Shown one piece after another: positions 33,330 through 44,835 of a DNA stretch of 64,000 nt; position 1 is the first letter of the stretch; every line of letters begins with the position of its first letter. The notes beneath the pieces are model-generated. The model saw only the letters and a program-made list of their open reading frames with translations. It made no database searches and had not been told where the DNA came from. The translations under genes were made by a program, and so were the position numbers. Source of the stretch: Hyperoodon ampullatus (lineage: Eukaryota > Chordata > Mammalia > Artiodactyla > Ziphiidae); assembly GCA_949752795.1 (NCBI GenBank), contig OX457064.1:106679454-106743453 (forward strand), read 5' to 3'.

Positions 33330-33753
33330 TGGCATGGGGGCCCCAAAGACACAGGGTTGAGTGCTAACCCCTGGCACCTGAGCGTGTGACTTTATTTGAA
33401 AATAGCATTTTGTAGATATAGCTAAGATGTAAGTTATGATGGGGTCATACAGGAGTCAGGTGGACCCTTAACCCAATTTGACTGGTGTCCTTATAAGAAG
33501 AGGAGAGATACAGATGCATAGAGGGAAGATGACCAAGTGACAAAAGAGGCAGAGACTGGAGTGATGCAGATGCAAACCCAGGAACTCCGGGGCTCTCCAG
33601 GGCCCACCAGAAGCTGGAGGATAGGGCACGGCTTGGCTGACACCTTGATTTCCTACTTCTAGCTTCCAGAACTGTGAGAGAGTGAATTTCTTCTGCTTTA
33701 AACCACTCAGTTCGTGGTGCTTTGTTACAGCAGCCCTGGGAAGCTAACACAAG
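33330..33753 (+). mobile_element. MaLR-type (MLT1-like) LTR
   Basis: ggttgagtgctaacccctgg, gactttatttgaaaatagca, acccaatttgactggtgtcc, ttataagaagaggagagata, agcttccagaactgtgagag, cagttcgtggtgctttgtta: nearly complete and in the same class as the LTR at 8238-8917. Solo, no internal region. Confidence 0.75.
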
Positions 33754-34116
33754 ACCCAAGCTGCTCCTGTGAGTGGGGTGGGCCTCCCAGGGGAGTGGGG
33801 AGCAGGGAGGGAGAGCAGGGCTGGGCCCATCCCAGCTGCACCAGCCAGCCTCGGGCTGGACCACCAAAAGGAAGGTCCTCCTTGAGGTTTCATCGGCTGC
33901 ATGAGCAGCAGGGTCACCCAGGTGGGCCCAGTCCAGACCACAAAATGGCGAGAAATCATGAACGGTTTATTGTGTCTCTATGTTTGGCGTTTGGGATGTG
34001 GTTTGTTACAAAGCAGTTGACTGAAATGGCAATCAGTACCCGTTTGCTGAAATGGACTGTCCCTCCCTGTGCTGGGTAACTGGTTGGCGGTACCAGAATC
34101 CAGTGCCATGGGAGGC
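33754..34116. other. Unique non-coding sequence
   Basis: Nothing recognised between the MaLR-type LTR and the retroviral-type LTR. Open frames here are short and overlap on both strands. Confidence 0.4.
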
Positions 34117-34505
34117 TGTTACCGACCAAGGTTCTTGGTTCCTTAATCAATAGAAACTGATCAGAGGCCAGACAAGAAATTCAGGCACGGCTTTATTGGG
34201 GCCCCTGCTGCAGTGGGGGAAGAGAGAACAAGCAACAGGTTCCCTTGTTTACTTGCTCCCTCAGGGGGGGTGAGCTTGTTCCTTATATGGGGTGAGGGTA
34301 GGGGTGTGTCCAGGGGTCGGGCCTGAGGGTGGGCTCAGGGGGTCTGCCCACTCCTTTGGAGGTGTCGAGTGTGGGGGAGCATGCTCAGTTCCCTGATTTT
34401 GCTCCTGACCCCCTACTTTTGCTCCCGGCTCTTCAGAAGTGGCAGTTGGTTTTTTGGTCTCTTTGTATCTCACAGTACGTAATTTGCCCCAACTGCGCAA
34501 TTCAT
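34117..34505 (-). mobile_element. Probable endogenous retrovirus solo LTR
   Basis: Read on the minus strand this has LTR architecture. A TATA-like ccatataaggaac lies at about 34284-34296. A poly(A) signal ccccaataaag follows at about 34193-34203, then a U5-like stretch that ends gtcggtaaca at 34117 (the CA end of an LTR). The U3 side extends to roughly 34500; its TG start and the target duplication could not be fixed. No gag, pol or env sequence is present, so it is a solo LTR with no coding capacity. The class (ERV1-like) is a guess. Confidence 0.6.
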
Positions 34506-34537
34506 GCACTTATTTTTAGTCCCTTATAGTTTCTTTT

Positions 34538-34955
34538 TTTTTTTTTAGAGCTTTATTTTTTTTGGGGGGGGTATAGTTGTTTTACAATGTTGTGTTAGTT
34601 TCTACCGTACAGTGAAGTGAAGTTCCCTGTGCTATACAGCAGGTTCTTATTAGCTACCTATTTTATACATACTAGTGTATGTATGTCAATCCCAATCTCC
34701 CAACTCATCTTACTCCCAGTTTCCCCCCTTGGTGTCCATACGTTTGTTCTCTACATCTGTGTCTCTATCTCTGCCTTGCAAACCAGTTCATCTGTACCAT
34801 TTTTCTAGTTTCCACGTATATGGGTTAATATATGATATTTGCTTTTCTCTTTCTTACTTCACTCTGTATGACAGTCTCTAGGTCCATCCACATCTCTACA
34901 AAGGACCCAATTTCGTTCCTTTTTATGGCTGAGTAATATTCCATTTTAAAAAATC
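34538..34955 (-). mobile_element. 5'-truncated L1 with internal deletion
   Basis: T-run and tttacaatgttgtgttagtt, then gtacagtgaagtgaag joins directly to ttccctgtgctatacagcag, skipping roughly 80 bases of normal 3' UTR. Later landmarks are tccatccacatctctacaaa and ggctgagtaatattccattt. Target duplications cccttatagtttcttt (34521-34536) and cccttataatttcttt (35171-35186) match at 15 of 16, with the SINE at 34961-35170 lying inside the right one. Confidence 0.85.
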
Positions 34956-34960
34956 CCTTA

Positions 34961-35170
34961 GGGGCTTCGCTGGTGGTGCTGTGGTTGAGACTCCGCCTGC
35001 CGATGCAGAGGACACAGGTTCGTGCCCCGGTCCGGGAAGATCCCACATACCGCGGAGCGGCTGGGCCCGTGAGCCATGGCCGCTGGGCCTGCGAGTCCGG
35101 AGCCTGTGCTCTGCGGCGGGAGGGGCCACAGCAGTGAGAGGTCCGTGTACCGGAAAAAAACCCAAAAAAA
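34961..35170 (+). mobile_element. CHR-type tRNA-Glu SINE, sense orientation
   Basis: Head ggggcttcgctggtggtgct, B box aggttcgtgcc, body ggctgggcccgtgagccatg, tail ggaaaaaaacccaaaaaaa. Duplication aaaaaatccctta (34948-34960) versus aaaaaaaccctta at the right end (35164-35175). It sits at the 5' border of the L1 at 34538-34955. Confidence 0.9.
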
Positions 35171-35186
35171 CCCTTATAATTTCTTT

Positions 35187-36329
35187 GTATCTTGTAGCCC
35201 GAGGAGACGTGTGTCCAGGTGCAGGCTCTACAGCAAAGGGCCCCGGGTCCCAGGTCCCAGCCTGTCTTGAAGCCACTGATCTGTAAAGGGCCTGTGGCTG
35301 TGTAGACCCTTGTTTGGATTTAGCATTCAGGATTTAAATCTGAACACCGATCATGTAAGTTGTTTCTGAGTAGCACGTGTCACTCAGAGCCCAGAGAAGG
35401 GGACGGAGCCCCTGGATCAAACCACTGTGGCCGATCTCCGTGGACTAGAGCATCACTGCAGGCGTTCAGAGTAAAAATACTTGCATCTGAAGCTTTCTAT
35501 GAACTTGTGCCAAATTCTTGTGATTTCAGGGTCCAGACGAGGGAGGTCTCTAACGATCCCAGCACCTCCCGCTGTCCCCAGGGCAGGGTCTGCTCAACAC
35601 AGCCGTTTCGGTTGTGACCACAGGGGCACAGTCTCAGGGGTTCCCAGGCCCAGGGATCTGGACATGTTGGGACACCAGGGAAGGCAAGCTGAATTTTTGT
35701 GAAATCACTCACCTTTTTTTTTAAAGAAGCTAATTTAGATGCTCTGCATTTTCTCCATTTTCTTCTACTCATTATTTTTGCAATAGTAAATCCATTTTTT
35801 TTAATCATTAGAAATCTGCTCAAATTATTTCAGGTTTTCAGTTAATTTGTGCGTTTTTGAAGAGCCCTTGCTGCAGTGTGCTTGTCGTCTCTGGGTCCTC
35901 ACATAAACAAGCCCCTCCAGGCATGTGACCTTGCAGATAGCTGAGGGTTTCTGGGTTCTGATGGACTGGATCCTGGGCCAGCTCTGCCGGTGCTGGATGT
36001 TCACGCGTCCTCAGCCTGGCTGCCCGGCCTCGGGGGACCTCAGATGGTCTCTGCCCCTGAAAATTCCTCCACCTCATCAGAAGTCTCTACCTCAACCTAC
36101 CCAGGGCTCTCTGATTTTTCTGTAAAAAAAAAGAGAAAGGTTTATTCCTGGGGATCCCTAAGGACAGCGCAGAGGCAGACCTGCTCCCTGCAACAAACAG
36201 AGGAAGACAGGCCACGTAGAGGAACCAAGGGACTGTGCAACCCAGGCAGGCCCTGGGCTCGCTGTCAGGACATTTGGATAAAATGCTAAACAGTGAGGGT
36301 GTCAGACAGGGTTCCAGAAACTAAGTAGC
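35187..36329. other. Unique non-coding sequence
   Basis: Nothing recognised. Open frames on both strands overlap each other and have no domains. Confidence 0.4.
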
Positions 36330-38100
36330 ACATATTTCTTGATGTTTTTCTATTACGTTTCCAAAATTAAAACTCAGTATGGAAAGCTAATTCATATTAT
36401 AGACTGGATAGAGAATATTCCACTAAACAGTCTGATAGTGCATGGCGATGGAACTCACAAAGAGCTCATTCAGGCCGGTACAATCTCTGCTCATCTAATT
36501 CCTTCCTCTCATATCAGTGTTGCTTTGACTGCCTCTTCTAATTTGTGTTGGTGGAGCTGAGTTTTCCTTGAGCAAAAAAAAAAGGTACTTAATTTGTCAC
36601 CAAAGCTTGATTCCTTTTTTTCCCCCTCTGCCCTGCACATAAATCCCATCAATTAGGTTAATAATAGAAGCAAATTTCAACGTGAAATGAAATCTCCCCC
36701 AACATTTAAGACTGTGCAGCAGCCTCTCTGCCTAATTGTATTAATAAAATTTTTAGCAACATAGTTTTGGGGATCAATGCCGCAGGCCCTGCCAATCAAA
36801 GACTTTTCTCCTCACTGAAAAGGTGCTAGACTTTTTAGTTTCTTTGTGACGGACTACGGAAAGGCTGAGTTGCCCCCAGAAGATTAAATCTTTAATTTCA
36901 CATTATTTCCAGCCATGTCTATAGAACAAAGTGGGCTTTACCTGTTGAATATGGGGCTTATGCGACTTGAAGGACCCTTGAGACATTAAGAGGCGGCCGT
37001 GAACGGTCTCTGAGATTTAAGCTGTGGGGAATTCTAAAGGGATTACCGCTGCATTTTCCATAAAACGAGAAATAAAAACAGACTTAAGCAATGCATGATC
37101 ATAAATGCATTCCTGCTGTGATGGAGAGCCCCGTTCGCACCGCCACTCTGAGGCCCAGTCAGGAGGGTCTGTCAAAGGCACCCACACTTGTAAGGGTTTG
37201 GACGAGTCCAGCTTATAATGAAGTTAGGGCTGAATACTTTGCAAAGATTGGCTATTAAAAAAAAAAAAAGATCTTCTTCCGTTTTCTCCGGTCCAAAGGT
37301 GAGAAATGCATACGTTATTTTGACATCATTAAGATATCTTTTGTAGGGAACGCTAACCTGCCTTGACCAGAACTGGAGAATTCTCTCTCTGAATAAAGGA
37401 AGAACAAAACTCTTCCTGGGAAGATTTTCATGACTGATTAGCTATGTGGGATGAAAAAAAAAGCGATGTCTTCCAAAGACCAAAAGAAAATGAGGACCCC
37501 AATTAAAATCCCGCCATCCTCACTAATCAGCTTAAAGACTCAACTAAAACAAAAGTTCTATTAAAAATGTAACAGCATTCTAGAGTATGCATTGATTACC
37601 CAGCAACGCACATTTTATATAAACACTGCATCTCTTTATGTCATGGCCATATCCGGTTTTGTAAGTGGATCATTGAAATAGTGAAAGAAAATTAGAATAA
37701 GTTGCAGACAAAATGGGATGGACCTGAAATAATGTAATGTTAAAAACAAACTTTTATTTTTAAGTATATTCCAAATAACAATTTTCTAGACTTTGGGGAG
37801 TTTGTGGAATATGGAGGAAAGAGAAAACTCCCTCCCAGGGCCACTTGCCTCATTTAACAAATGAATTCCTTTAACTCACCCAACCTGGCCACACAGTTTT
37901 TAATAGAAAATTAAAAGTGTATAAAATGTTGCTTCTTACCCTTACTGTAGAAAGGTTTTCACAGCATAGCACGTACAACATTTCATGATTAGATTCTTCC
38001 AACCCTTAGCTTCTATGATTCAAAATACAGTATAAATACAGAGCAAGTATATAAACAGAAAATTTAAGACCTGGATGATTTTCTGAGCTGAACCTTCTAG
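36330..38100. other. Repeat-free AT-rich block, candidate conserved noncoding element cluster
   Basis: About 1.8 kb with no recognisable transposon, unusual for this window. It holds homeobox-type TAAT cores (caattaggttaataatagaa, gcctaattgtattaataaaa), a TCF/LEF- or SOX-like ccaatcaaag (36793-36802) and tgacatcattaagatatctt. These are visible motifs only. Enhancer function or conservation is inference. Confidence 0.35.
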
Positions 38101-39270
38101 ATTTTTATAATTCTGGGCCTGACTTGCTCAAGATGGCTCTTCCAGTTAGTGGAAGAGCTCATACAAACTCCCAGTGTCCTGGTGCCCTGTCTTCTTGCAC
38201 CCCCGTGCCATGTCTCCAATCCTGTCATTTCTACTTCAAGGTCATTACACGTCAGACCTGTAACTGCGCACCTTTCTTCCCAAAGCGAGTAAGAGGAAGT
38301 CAGGCTTGTCCGGTTACGTGGGAGGTGTGGTATTTTCTCACCTCTGCAGGGGCTCAGCATTGCTGGAAAAGACCCCGTTTTCTGGAATGTTCTTGACAAA
38401 CATCTACCTGGGGAAAGGGTGGGCAGTGTGGGCACACCCAGCCCAAGCCTCCCCTGTGGCCTGACACCTCCAGTCTGGGACTGTCAGGGGTCCCTCATGC
38501 CTCACGGCCTGGTCTGGGAGGGAGGCCTTGAGGGAGCAGGGTCTGGGGACCTGCAGGGGGCTGGGGGGGTTAGGGGAGGGGGAACACCATCATGCAGATG
38601 AGACTGTGCCCCAGACCCTTCCCCTGGTTCACGGTCCCCCGCTGGTAGAGGACCACCTAGCTTGGCCTTTCCCTGTTGGGGGTGAGCTCCTCTCTGGTGG
38701 GGAATGAGGGGATCTTCCATCTCTACTTCCCACGTCCTTGTCACACTCTATTTTACCCTCTCGGGGGCAGGAGGAGCCCCAGGGGTCAGCCCCGCCCTGG
38801 GTTCTCCTCCGCATCTCCACCAGCTCGTTGCCCGACTTCTACTCAGCATCCCTGGGAACGTGGCCCCCTCCCCTCATGAGGTGTCCAGTTCTGTTGCTGC
38901 AAAGCTCTCATCCTAACCCTCCTTCTTGTCTCTTCCTTCCAGTAGTCCTGGATCCCGGCACCCTAGCCTTGGAGGCAGCTCAGAACATTTCTGACAAAGT
39001 CCTACGAAGACCACAGTTATCTGCTTTTCTTCAGGACAAAGAAAGCACGTTAGCCCTTGGAACACACATATTGATGATACAGTGCACAGCCTCTCACCAT
39101 CCAGTCACCCCTGGGGACACTGCAACTTATCAAGAGCCTCTTAGAATGTAACACCCCAACTGGATGTGAAAGGCAGGAGTTCCTGATGAGCAAAGAGTCA
39201 AGCAAGGCTTTTCAGTCAGCTGAGGCCCCCAGTCTCCTCCCGCAGCCCCCAGGGCGTGCTACACATGTAC
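38101..39270. other. Unique GC-richer sequence with a G-quadruplex-prone tract
   Basis: No gene. 38550-38582 carries repeated G runs (ggggg, ggggggg, gggg, ggggg) with short loops, suitable for G-quadruplex formation. Open frames on both strands overlap at 38400-39150. Confidence 0.5.
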
Positions 39271-39283
39271 GGTTGACTTTCTT

Positions 39284-39488
39284 TTTTTTTTTTTCCGGTA
39301 CATGGGCCTCTCACTGTTGTGGCCTCTCCCTTTGCGGAGCACAGGCTCCGGACGCGCAGGCCCAGTGGCCATGGCTCACGGGCCCAGCTGCTCCACGGCA
39401 TGTGGGATCTTCCCGGACCGGGGCACGAACCGGTGCCCCCTGCATCAGCAGGCAGACTCTCAACCACTGCACCACCAGGGAAGCCCCA
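39284..39488 (-). mobile_element. CHR-type tRNA-Glu SINE
   Basis: T-run, then gtacatgggcctctcactgt, body ctcacgggcccagctgctcc and head accaccagggaagcccc. Perfect 12-base duplication gttgactttctt at 39272-39283 and 39489-39500. Confidence 0.95.
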
Positions 39489-39500
39489 GTTGACTTTCTT

Positions 39501-41201
39501 AACTTGATCTTTGCCGTGGGTGCTTCCTTTTCACTTATAATCCTCAAATGCTCACCCTCAGATTTAGAAAATGTCCACTCTGAACACAGTGACTTGGAAC
39601 TAAATATTACATTTCTTCCATCCCAGTATTTCAAGCCATGACATTTGCCTCACATTTACCCTGGGAGATTTTCACTACTGCGTTGCAATCATTCATCTAG
39701 AAGCAAAGGTACATATAACAGACAGAGTCACGACGTTACATAAAGATGCACTGATGGCAAAGTGTGTACTATAGGACATTGTGTACATTTTTAATGCTTT
39801 TGTTTCAGGTCCGTTTCTAGGTTGATGCTTAAGGAAGATGGGGTTTCAGTGCTGCTTCCAGTTTCCTTCAGTCCTTGGAAAACAGCTCTGTACCAACCCA
39901 CACAGCTGATCGGGTTTTGCGTTTGGGTTCCTGTCTCGCTGAGTGTGGTATGTGTAAGGTCACGAGAGGTTCTCATGATAGTTCCACGTGTGCAGGTATT
40001 TCTTGCGTCAATAAAAGTGGCCTGAAGGTGTCCTCTGTGCTACTGTGCCTCCTGCCGTCAGCTCTCTTTGATGGAGAATTCCCCTTTGCCTTGGCCTGGG
40101 GGGAAGAAGACTCTATTTCTCCCAAGAGCAGCAGGCAGTGTCATTAGGGGTGTAAGACGCGCTGCACTAAAAGCATCACCAACCCCCCAGGACACTTCAG
40201 GCTCCGTGCCATGTCGGTGGTCCTGGAAATGCTCGGGGAAGAATCACCGTGCAGGGGTGGCGGGGGGAGTGGGAACCGCGCTGGCCCAGGAGGGGTGACT
40301 CTGATCCGAACACGTGGAGAGGAGCAGCAGGACGGTTGGAGTCAAATCCGCATCAGCAGAGGGCGGGCGGGTCCGGGTCTGGGTGCTTAGGCGTCCTCCA
40401 AGGCCCCGCCTTGGGTCTGGCGCACTGAGCACAGGCTGGGGTTCTCTTCTCCTGGGGGGTCGGGGAGACCACAGAAACGAGATGCAGGAGGCACATGGAA
40501 GAAACAGCCAAGAGGCTCTGGGATTGTTCTTGCCTGTTCACTGTTCCAAAGGCAATGGGGGCTCGCAGACAGGGCTCGGGGGCAACGAGGAAGGAGAGGA
40601 GGAAAAGGTGAGCTGAGTTTTGATCTGGGAGCCGGGAAGGTGTCAGGAACGAGCCGATATTCAGCTGAGACGTGATCTGTGAGCTGTGCTGACTCCCGCC
40701 TGTACCCTCAGATCCAGGATCCATCCCGGGTCTGCCCTAGTGGGTCAGCACCCAGGCTATCCTGGCTATCACCCCTGCGTAGGATTCTTAAAAGAAAAAA
40801 GGAAGTTAGGAGCACAGTCAAGCTGCACTGCTAGTTGGAACAGTAAGAGCTTCAAAGACCCAGAGGAAATGTTATTTCATGCCTCTGTGTGGCTCCCAGC
40901 CTGATCACCCTCTGTGAATGCGGGGGTTTCCCTAGTTCACAAGAAGTAGAGAAATGTGTCCTTTTTCTAGTCTTCAAAGCAAAGAATCACTGAAACTCCA
41001 AAACAAAACATAAATCTTTATCAGTTCTACTACATTTGAACTTCAGCCTATTAGTTTTTCTACCATTTATACAAGTCATTGAAAACCCTACTGACAAGAA
41101 GGCTGAAACTGTTTAAAGTCACTTTCAATAAAAGTGCCCTGAGCAAAACTAACACACGACTGAAAATTCCTTACGGCCCTTCCAGGCACAGGGACCCTGT
41201 C

Positions 41202-41203
<2 letters not shown>
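39501..41203. other. Unique non-coding sequence
   Basis: Nothing recognised. The GC-rich part at 40140-40720 has overlapping open frames on both strands without domains. Confidence 0.4.
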
Positions 41204-41242
<39 letters not shown>

Positions 41243-41258
41243 TGTGTGTGTGTGTGTG
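41204..41258. repeat. (TG)n microsatellite
   Basis: About 27 TG units with one interruption (tctg near 41241). Likely length-polymorphic. Confidence 0.95.
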
Positions 41259-41259
41259 G

Positions 41260-42313
41260 TGGAGGAAAGGATAGCAGTGCATTTGGACAGAGGATGAGGT
41301 GATATTAAATGCCTTAATTAAACTAAAGATGTAAAAAAGGATTCATGGTTGGACATTAAAACAAGGACTGGAGTGACACGGAGTTCATCCCATCCCATGG
41401 GAAGAACTCGCTGGGGAGGTGAACTTGCTTATTTGCATCCCTGGGATCCTGAATTGGGGGCGCTGGGCAAGGGACGACTGTCAGATCTCAGAGGAGGTTT
41501 GACCTGAGTGGTGACCAGAGGGCCACACCTCGTTACTGCTCCAGCCGTCACAGCCAAAGTTTGGTTAGTAGGAATGCAATTCACCAAAAGTCCAAGCTAT
41601 ATTTTTCCCAGCTCTGAAATGACAAAGAAGTTGGTTGATACAAAGTATCTGTCCAAAGAACATGATCCTACGACCGTTTCTAGCCTCCCCCTTCTTTCTG
41701 ACCCCCTGCAGCAGCCTCCCTCAGCACGGCCCTGCTGGTCTTCTGGAAACGGCAAACTTCTCAGGTCTTCATCTAAGATTAGCCACTCCCCGATATTTCA
41801 TAATGAGAGTTGAAATTTTAGATGGTGATCCAAGGTCTTTAAGATTTTACAGAAATTGTTAGGTACTCATAAAAACCCGCCATTTTTTGTCATCAAAGAT
41901 GGTCAAATATTAATGTTTTGAACTATTCAATCTAAGGTATTCAATTTTAGCCACTAGATTCTTCTGTAAAGCAAAAAAAAAAAAGGTGTGTGGGGGTGGA
42001 ATTTGGAATTTTGCAAAGATTTTTATCCAAAATGGGAACAAATCCTTGAATTCAGTTGGCCCCCACTGACATTTCTAGTTGGTTGGGGACTTCCTGTAGA
42101 GCAGCTGTTTTAGGGTTCTTTAGCTTTCAAGCAACATATCGAAAGTGACCTCAGGAATGAGAGTGTGCGTGTGAAGGTGGTGACTGTGGGAGAGTCGGTG
42201 GAATGAATCTTCCTGAGATCCTGATGGAGCAAACCCCAGCAATTCCTCGGAAACAAGAACTGGGGGTGGAGACCAGCAGTAGCCTCTGGGAATCTTGGGT
42301 CACATCCTGGAGT
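41260..42313. other. Unique non-coding sequence
   Basis: Nothing recognised apart from an A12 run near 41972-41984. Confidence 0.4.
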
Positions 42314-42600
42314 TCTCTCTGTCTCTGTCTCCATCCCCATCTCCATCTCTGTCTCCATCCCCACCTCCATCCCAATCCCTATTCCCATCTCCATCTCCAT
42401 TCCCATCCCCATCTCCATCTCCATCCCTATCCCCATCTCCATCTCCATCTCCATCCCCATCCCTGTCTCCATCTCCATCTCCAGCCCCATCTCCATCCCC
42501 ATCCCCATCCCCATCTCCGTCTCCCTCTCCATGTAATATCCATCTCCATCTCTGTCTCCGTCTCCATCTCAGTCTCTGTCCTCATCTCCATCTCCCTCTT
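42314..42600. repeat. (CCATCT/CCATCC)n minisatellite
   Basis: Roughly 45 hexamer units alternating ccatct, ccatcc and variants such as ctgtct, interrupted by tgtaatat at 42532-42539. It keeps long frames open on both strands (SPSPSP- and MEMEMG-like peptides), which are repeat artefacts. Confidence 0.95.
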
Positions 42601-43163
42601 GCTCCAAACACCTCCATGCGTCTGTCTTAACTGGCATATGCTGCTTCTCCATATTCCTGGTTTCTTCTCACTAGTTGGGCTTGCACACAGTCCTAACTCT
42701 GCCAAGTCTGATTCCCAGAAGAGAAAGCTGAAGTTCCCGGGTTATCTTATGGCTCCAAGCCAAACAGTGTAAAGTCACAGGCTGGCTCGTGAGATAGGTG
42801 TGGATCCGTGAAGCACACAGAAGTTGCCAGAATCACAGAGAACAAGGTATGGGCAGAATGGCTGTGGGCAGGCAGGCTCCACAGATGGGCAGTGTGCAAT
42901 ATCCCTTGCTTTGTTGCTCCTTCCCTACGTGACCAGCCTGGACATTGCTTGTGCACCAGGCATATCGGCTTGGAGGACTGGACAGCCCACCTGACGCTCG
43001 GACCCCCACCTGTCTGTTTGCTACTGCCTGAACTTCTTTTAACAGCTTCATTTCTTTAGCTTAAAACTGCCTGGTTAAAACTTGAATCCCCAAGAAGTTG
43101 ATATTATCATAAACTGTTAACAGTATCACCTTTTTTCCCCTCATTGTAATTCCATTATGGGTT
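42601..43163. other. Unique non-coding sequence
   Basis: Nothing recognised. Confidence 0.4.
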
Positions 43164-43932
43164 TCTTTTTTTTTTTTTAATTGAAGTAGAGTTGATGTAT
43201 ATTATATAAGTTACAGGTATACATATAGTGATTCATAATTTTTAAAGGTTATACTCCATTTATAGTTATTATAACATATTGACTATATTCCCTGGACTGC
43301 ACAATATATCCTTCTTCCTTATTTTATTTTTTATTTTTTTAATGTTTTGGCCACACTGTGCATTTTGTGGGATCTTAGTTCCCTGATCAGGAATTGAACC
43401 TGGGCCCCGGAAATGAAAGCACCGACTCCTAACCACTTGACTGCCAGGGAATTCCCTTGTAGCTTATTTTATACATAGTAGTTTGTACCTCTTAGTCCCC
43501 TATCCCTCCGTTTCCCCTCCCTCCTCCCTCTCCCCACTGGTAACCACTAGTTTGTTCTCTAGATCTGTGAGTCTGCTTTTTTGTTATATTCATTAATTTG
43601 TTGTATTTTTTAGATTCCACATATAAGTGATATCATACAGTATTTGTCTTTCTCTGTCTGACTTATTTCACTTAGCATAATACCCTCTAAGTCCATCCAT
43701 ATTGTTGCAAATGGCAAAATTTCATTCTTTTTTATGGCTGAGTAATATTCCACTGTATATATACGTACTACATCTTCTTTACCCATTCATCTGTCAATGG
43801 ACATTTAGGTAACTTCCATGTCTTGGCTATTGTAAATAGTGCTGCTATGAACATTGGGGTGCCTGTATCTTTTGGGATTAGAGTTTTTGGGGTTTTGGGG
43901 GTATATACCCAGGAGTGGAATTGCTGAGTCAA
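43164..43932 (-). mobile_element. 5'-truncated L1, split by an older SINE
   Basis: T-run, ttgaagtagagttgatgtat, gtgattcataatttttaaag, gtaaccactagtttgttctc, tgtctgacttatttcactta, atacccaggagtggaattgc: complement of an L1 3' UTR and ORF2 end of a different subfamily from the 5.5 kb copy. The SINE at 43343-43456 lies inside. No convincing target duplication. Confidence 0.85.
43343..43456 (-). mobile_element. Older tRNA-derived SINE (CHR-related)
   Basis: ttttggccacactgtgcatt, gtgggatcttagttccctga, tcaggaattgaacctgggcc and cttgactgccagggaattcc follow the longer-standing cetartiodactyl tRNA-Glu SINE consensus rather than the CHR copies elsewhere in this window. The short direct repeat cttattttat occurs at 43318-43327 and 43463-43472. 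Confidence 0.85.
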
Positions 43933-44164
43933 CTATTGCCTTTTTATAGAGAAAGGTTTGGAAGAGATCAGAGTTTAACATCCCTGGGAGGAAAAGGATG
44001 TGCATGGGGCTTGGAGTTGCAGAGAGAAAAAGACAAGATTTCAAAATGAGTTCCAGAAAAACGGTCGGGATGCTGAGCCCTCACAGAAATAGTTGGTTTA
44101 CTTGCTGTACCAAGGGCGGAGCTTGCCCTGCTCTGTGGAGAACTTCGAGTAACCGATCCTACGC

Positions 44165-44280
44165 TGGAGATCTGTTTCACAACAACGTGAACATACTTCA
44201 CACTACTGAACTGTACCCATAAAATGGTTAAGATGATAAATACTATATGTGTTTTTTACCGCAGTTTTAAAAACCTTTAA
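44165..44280 (+). mobile_element. L1 3' terminus remnant
   Basis: cacaacaacgtgaacatact, cactactgaactgtacccat, aaaatggttaagatgataaa and tgtgttttttaccgcagttt follow a sense L1 3' UTR end. The 5' limit is unclear; 43933-44164 is unassigned. Confidence 0.5.
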
Positions 44281-44835
44281 AAATCGCTGACATGAGCTAC
44301 AGTAGCTTTTGGGTGTCTTAGCATCACCTGTGCTGGGGTGGACCAAGACCTGAACACACGGTCCCTAAAAACCCCGCAGGTTGAAATACGACTGACCCTC
44401 CAATGCAGAATCAACAAATTCTCCATGCATCTCCAGGAGAGTTAATTTTATTATTCAGATGAACTTCACAAGAAACCCTACTATTTACCGTCCCCGCTCC
44501 CTGTGCATGGAAGTAACGGTGGAACTGGAGAGCTGTGGTCCTCAGCACTCTGGCCAACAGGGCCCTGTTCCTTTACCTAAGTCAGTGTTTCCTGTTCTCT
44601 TTCAGCTGCCCCGGACTGGCTGTACGTTCATATTCTACTGGTTCCCACGTGCACGGTACTGAGTGAGCACCTGTGGAGTGATGGATAGACGTGTTGATTG
44701 ACCTGAGACTCTATTTGCATAATTATTGTCTTTGTATTTGATTGGGACAAAGGAAGACTTGGACTTCCAAACTCTAAAGCACCATATCCCCACATCTCTT
44801 TCTCTCTCTCTGGCTCTTTAAAGCAGTTCTTTCTT
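44281..44835. other. Unique non-coding sequence
   Basis: Nothing recognised. Confidence 0.4.

Noticed and set aside
34961..35170. tRNA-like sequence with A and B boxes
   Set aside because: This is the tRNA-derived head of a SINE, not a tRNA gene; the cloverleaf is not preserved.
42110..42772. Long frames rich in MEMEMG or SPSP and HLHL
   Set aside because: Translations of the hexamer minisatellite.
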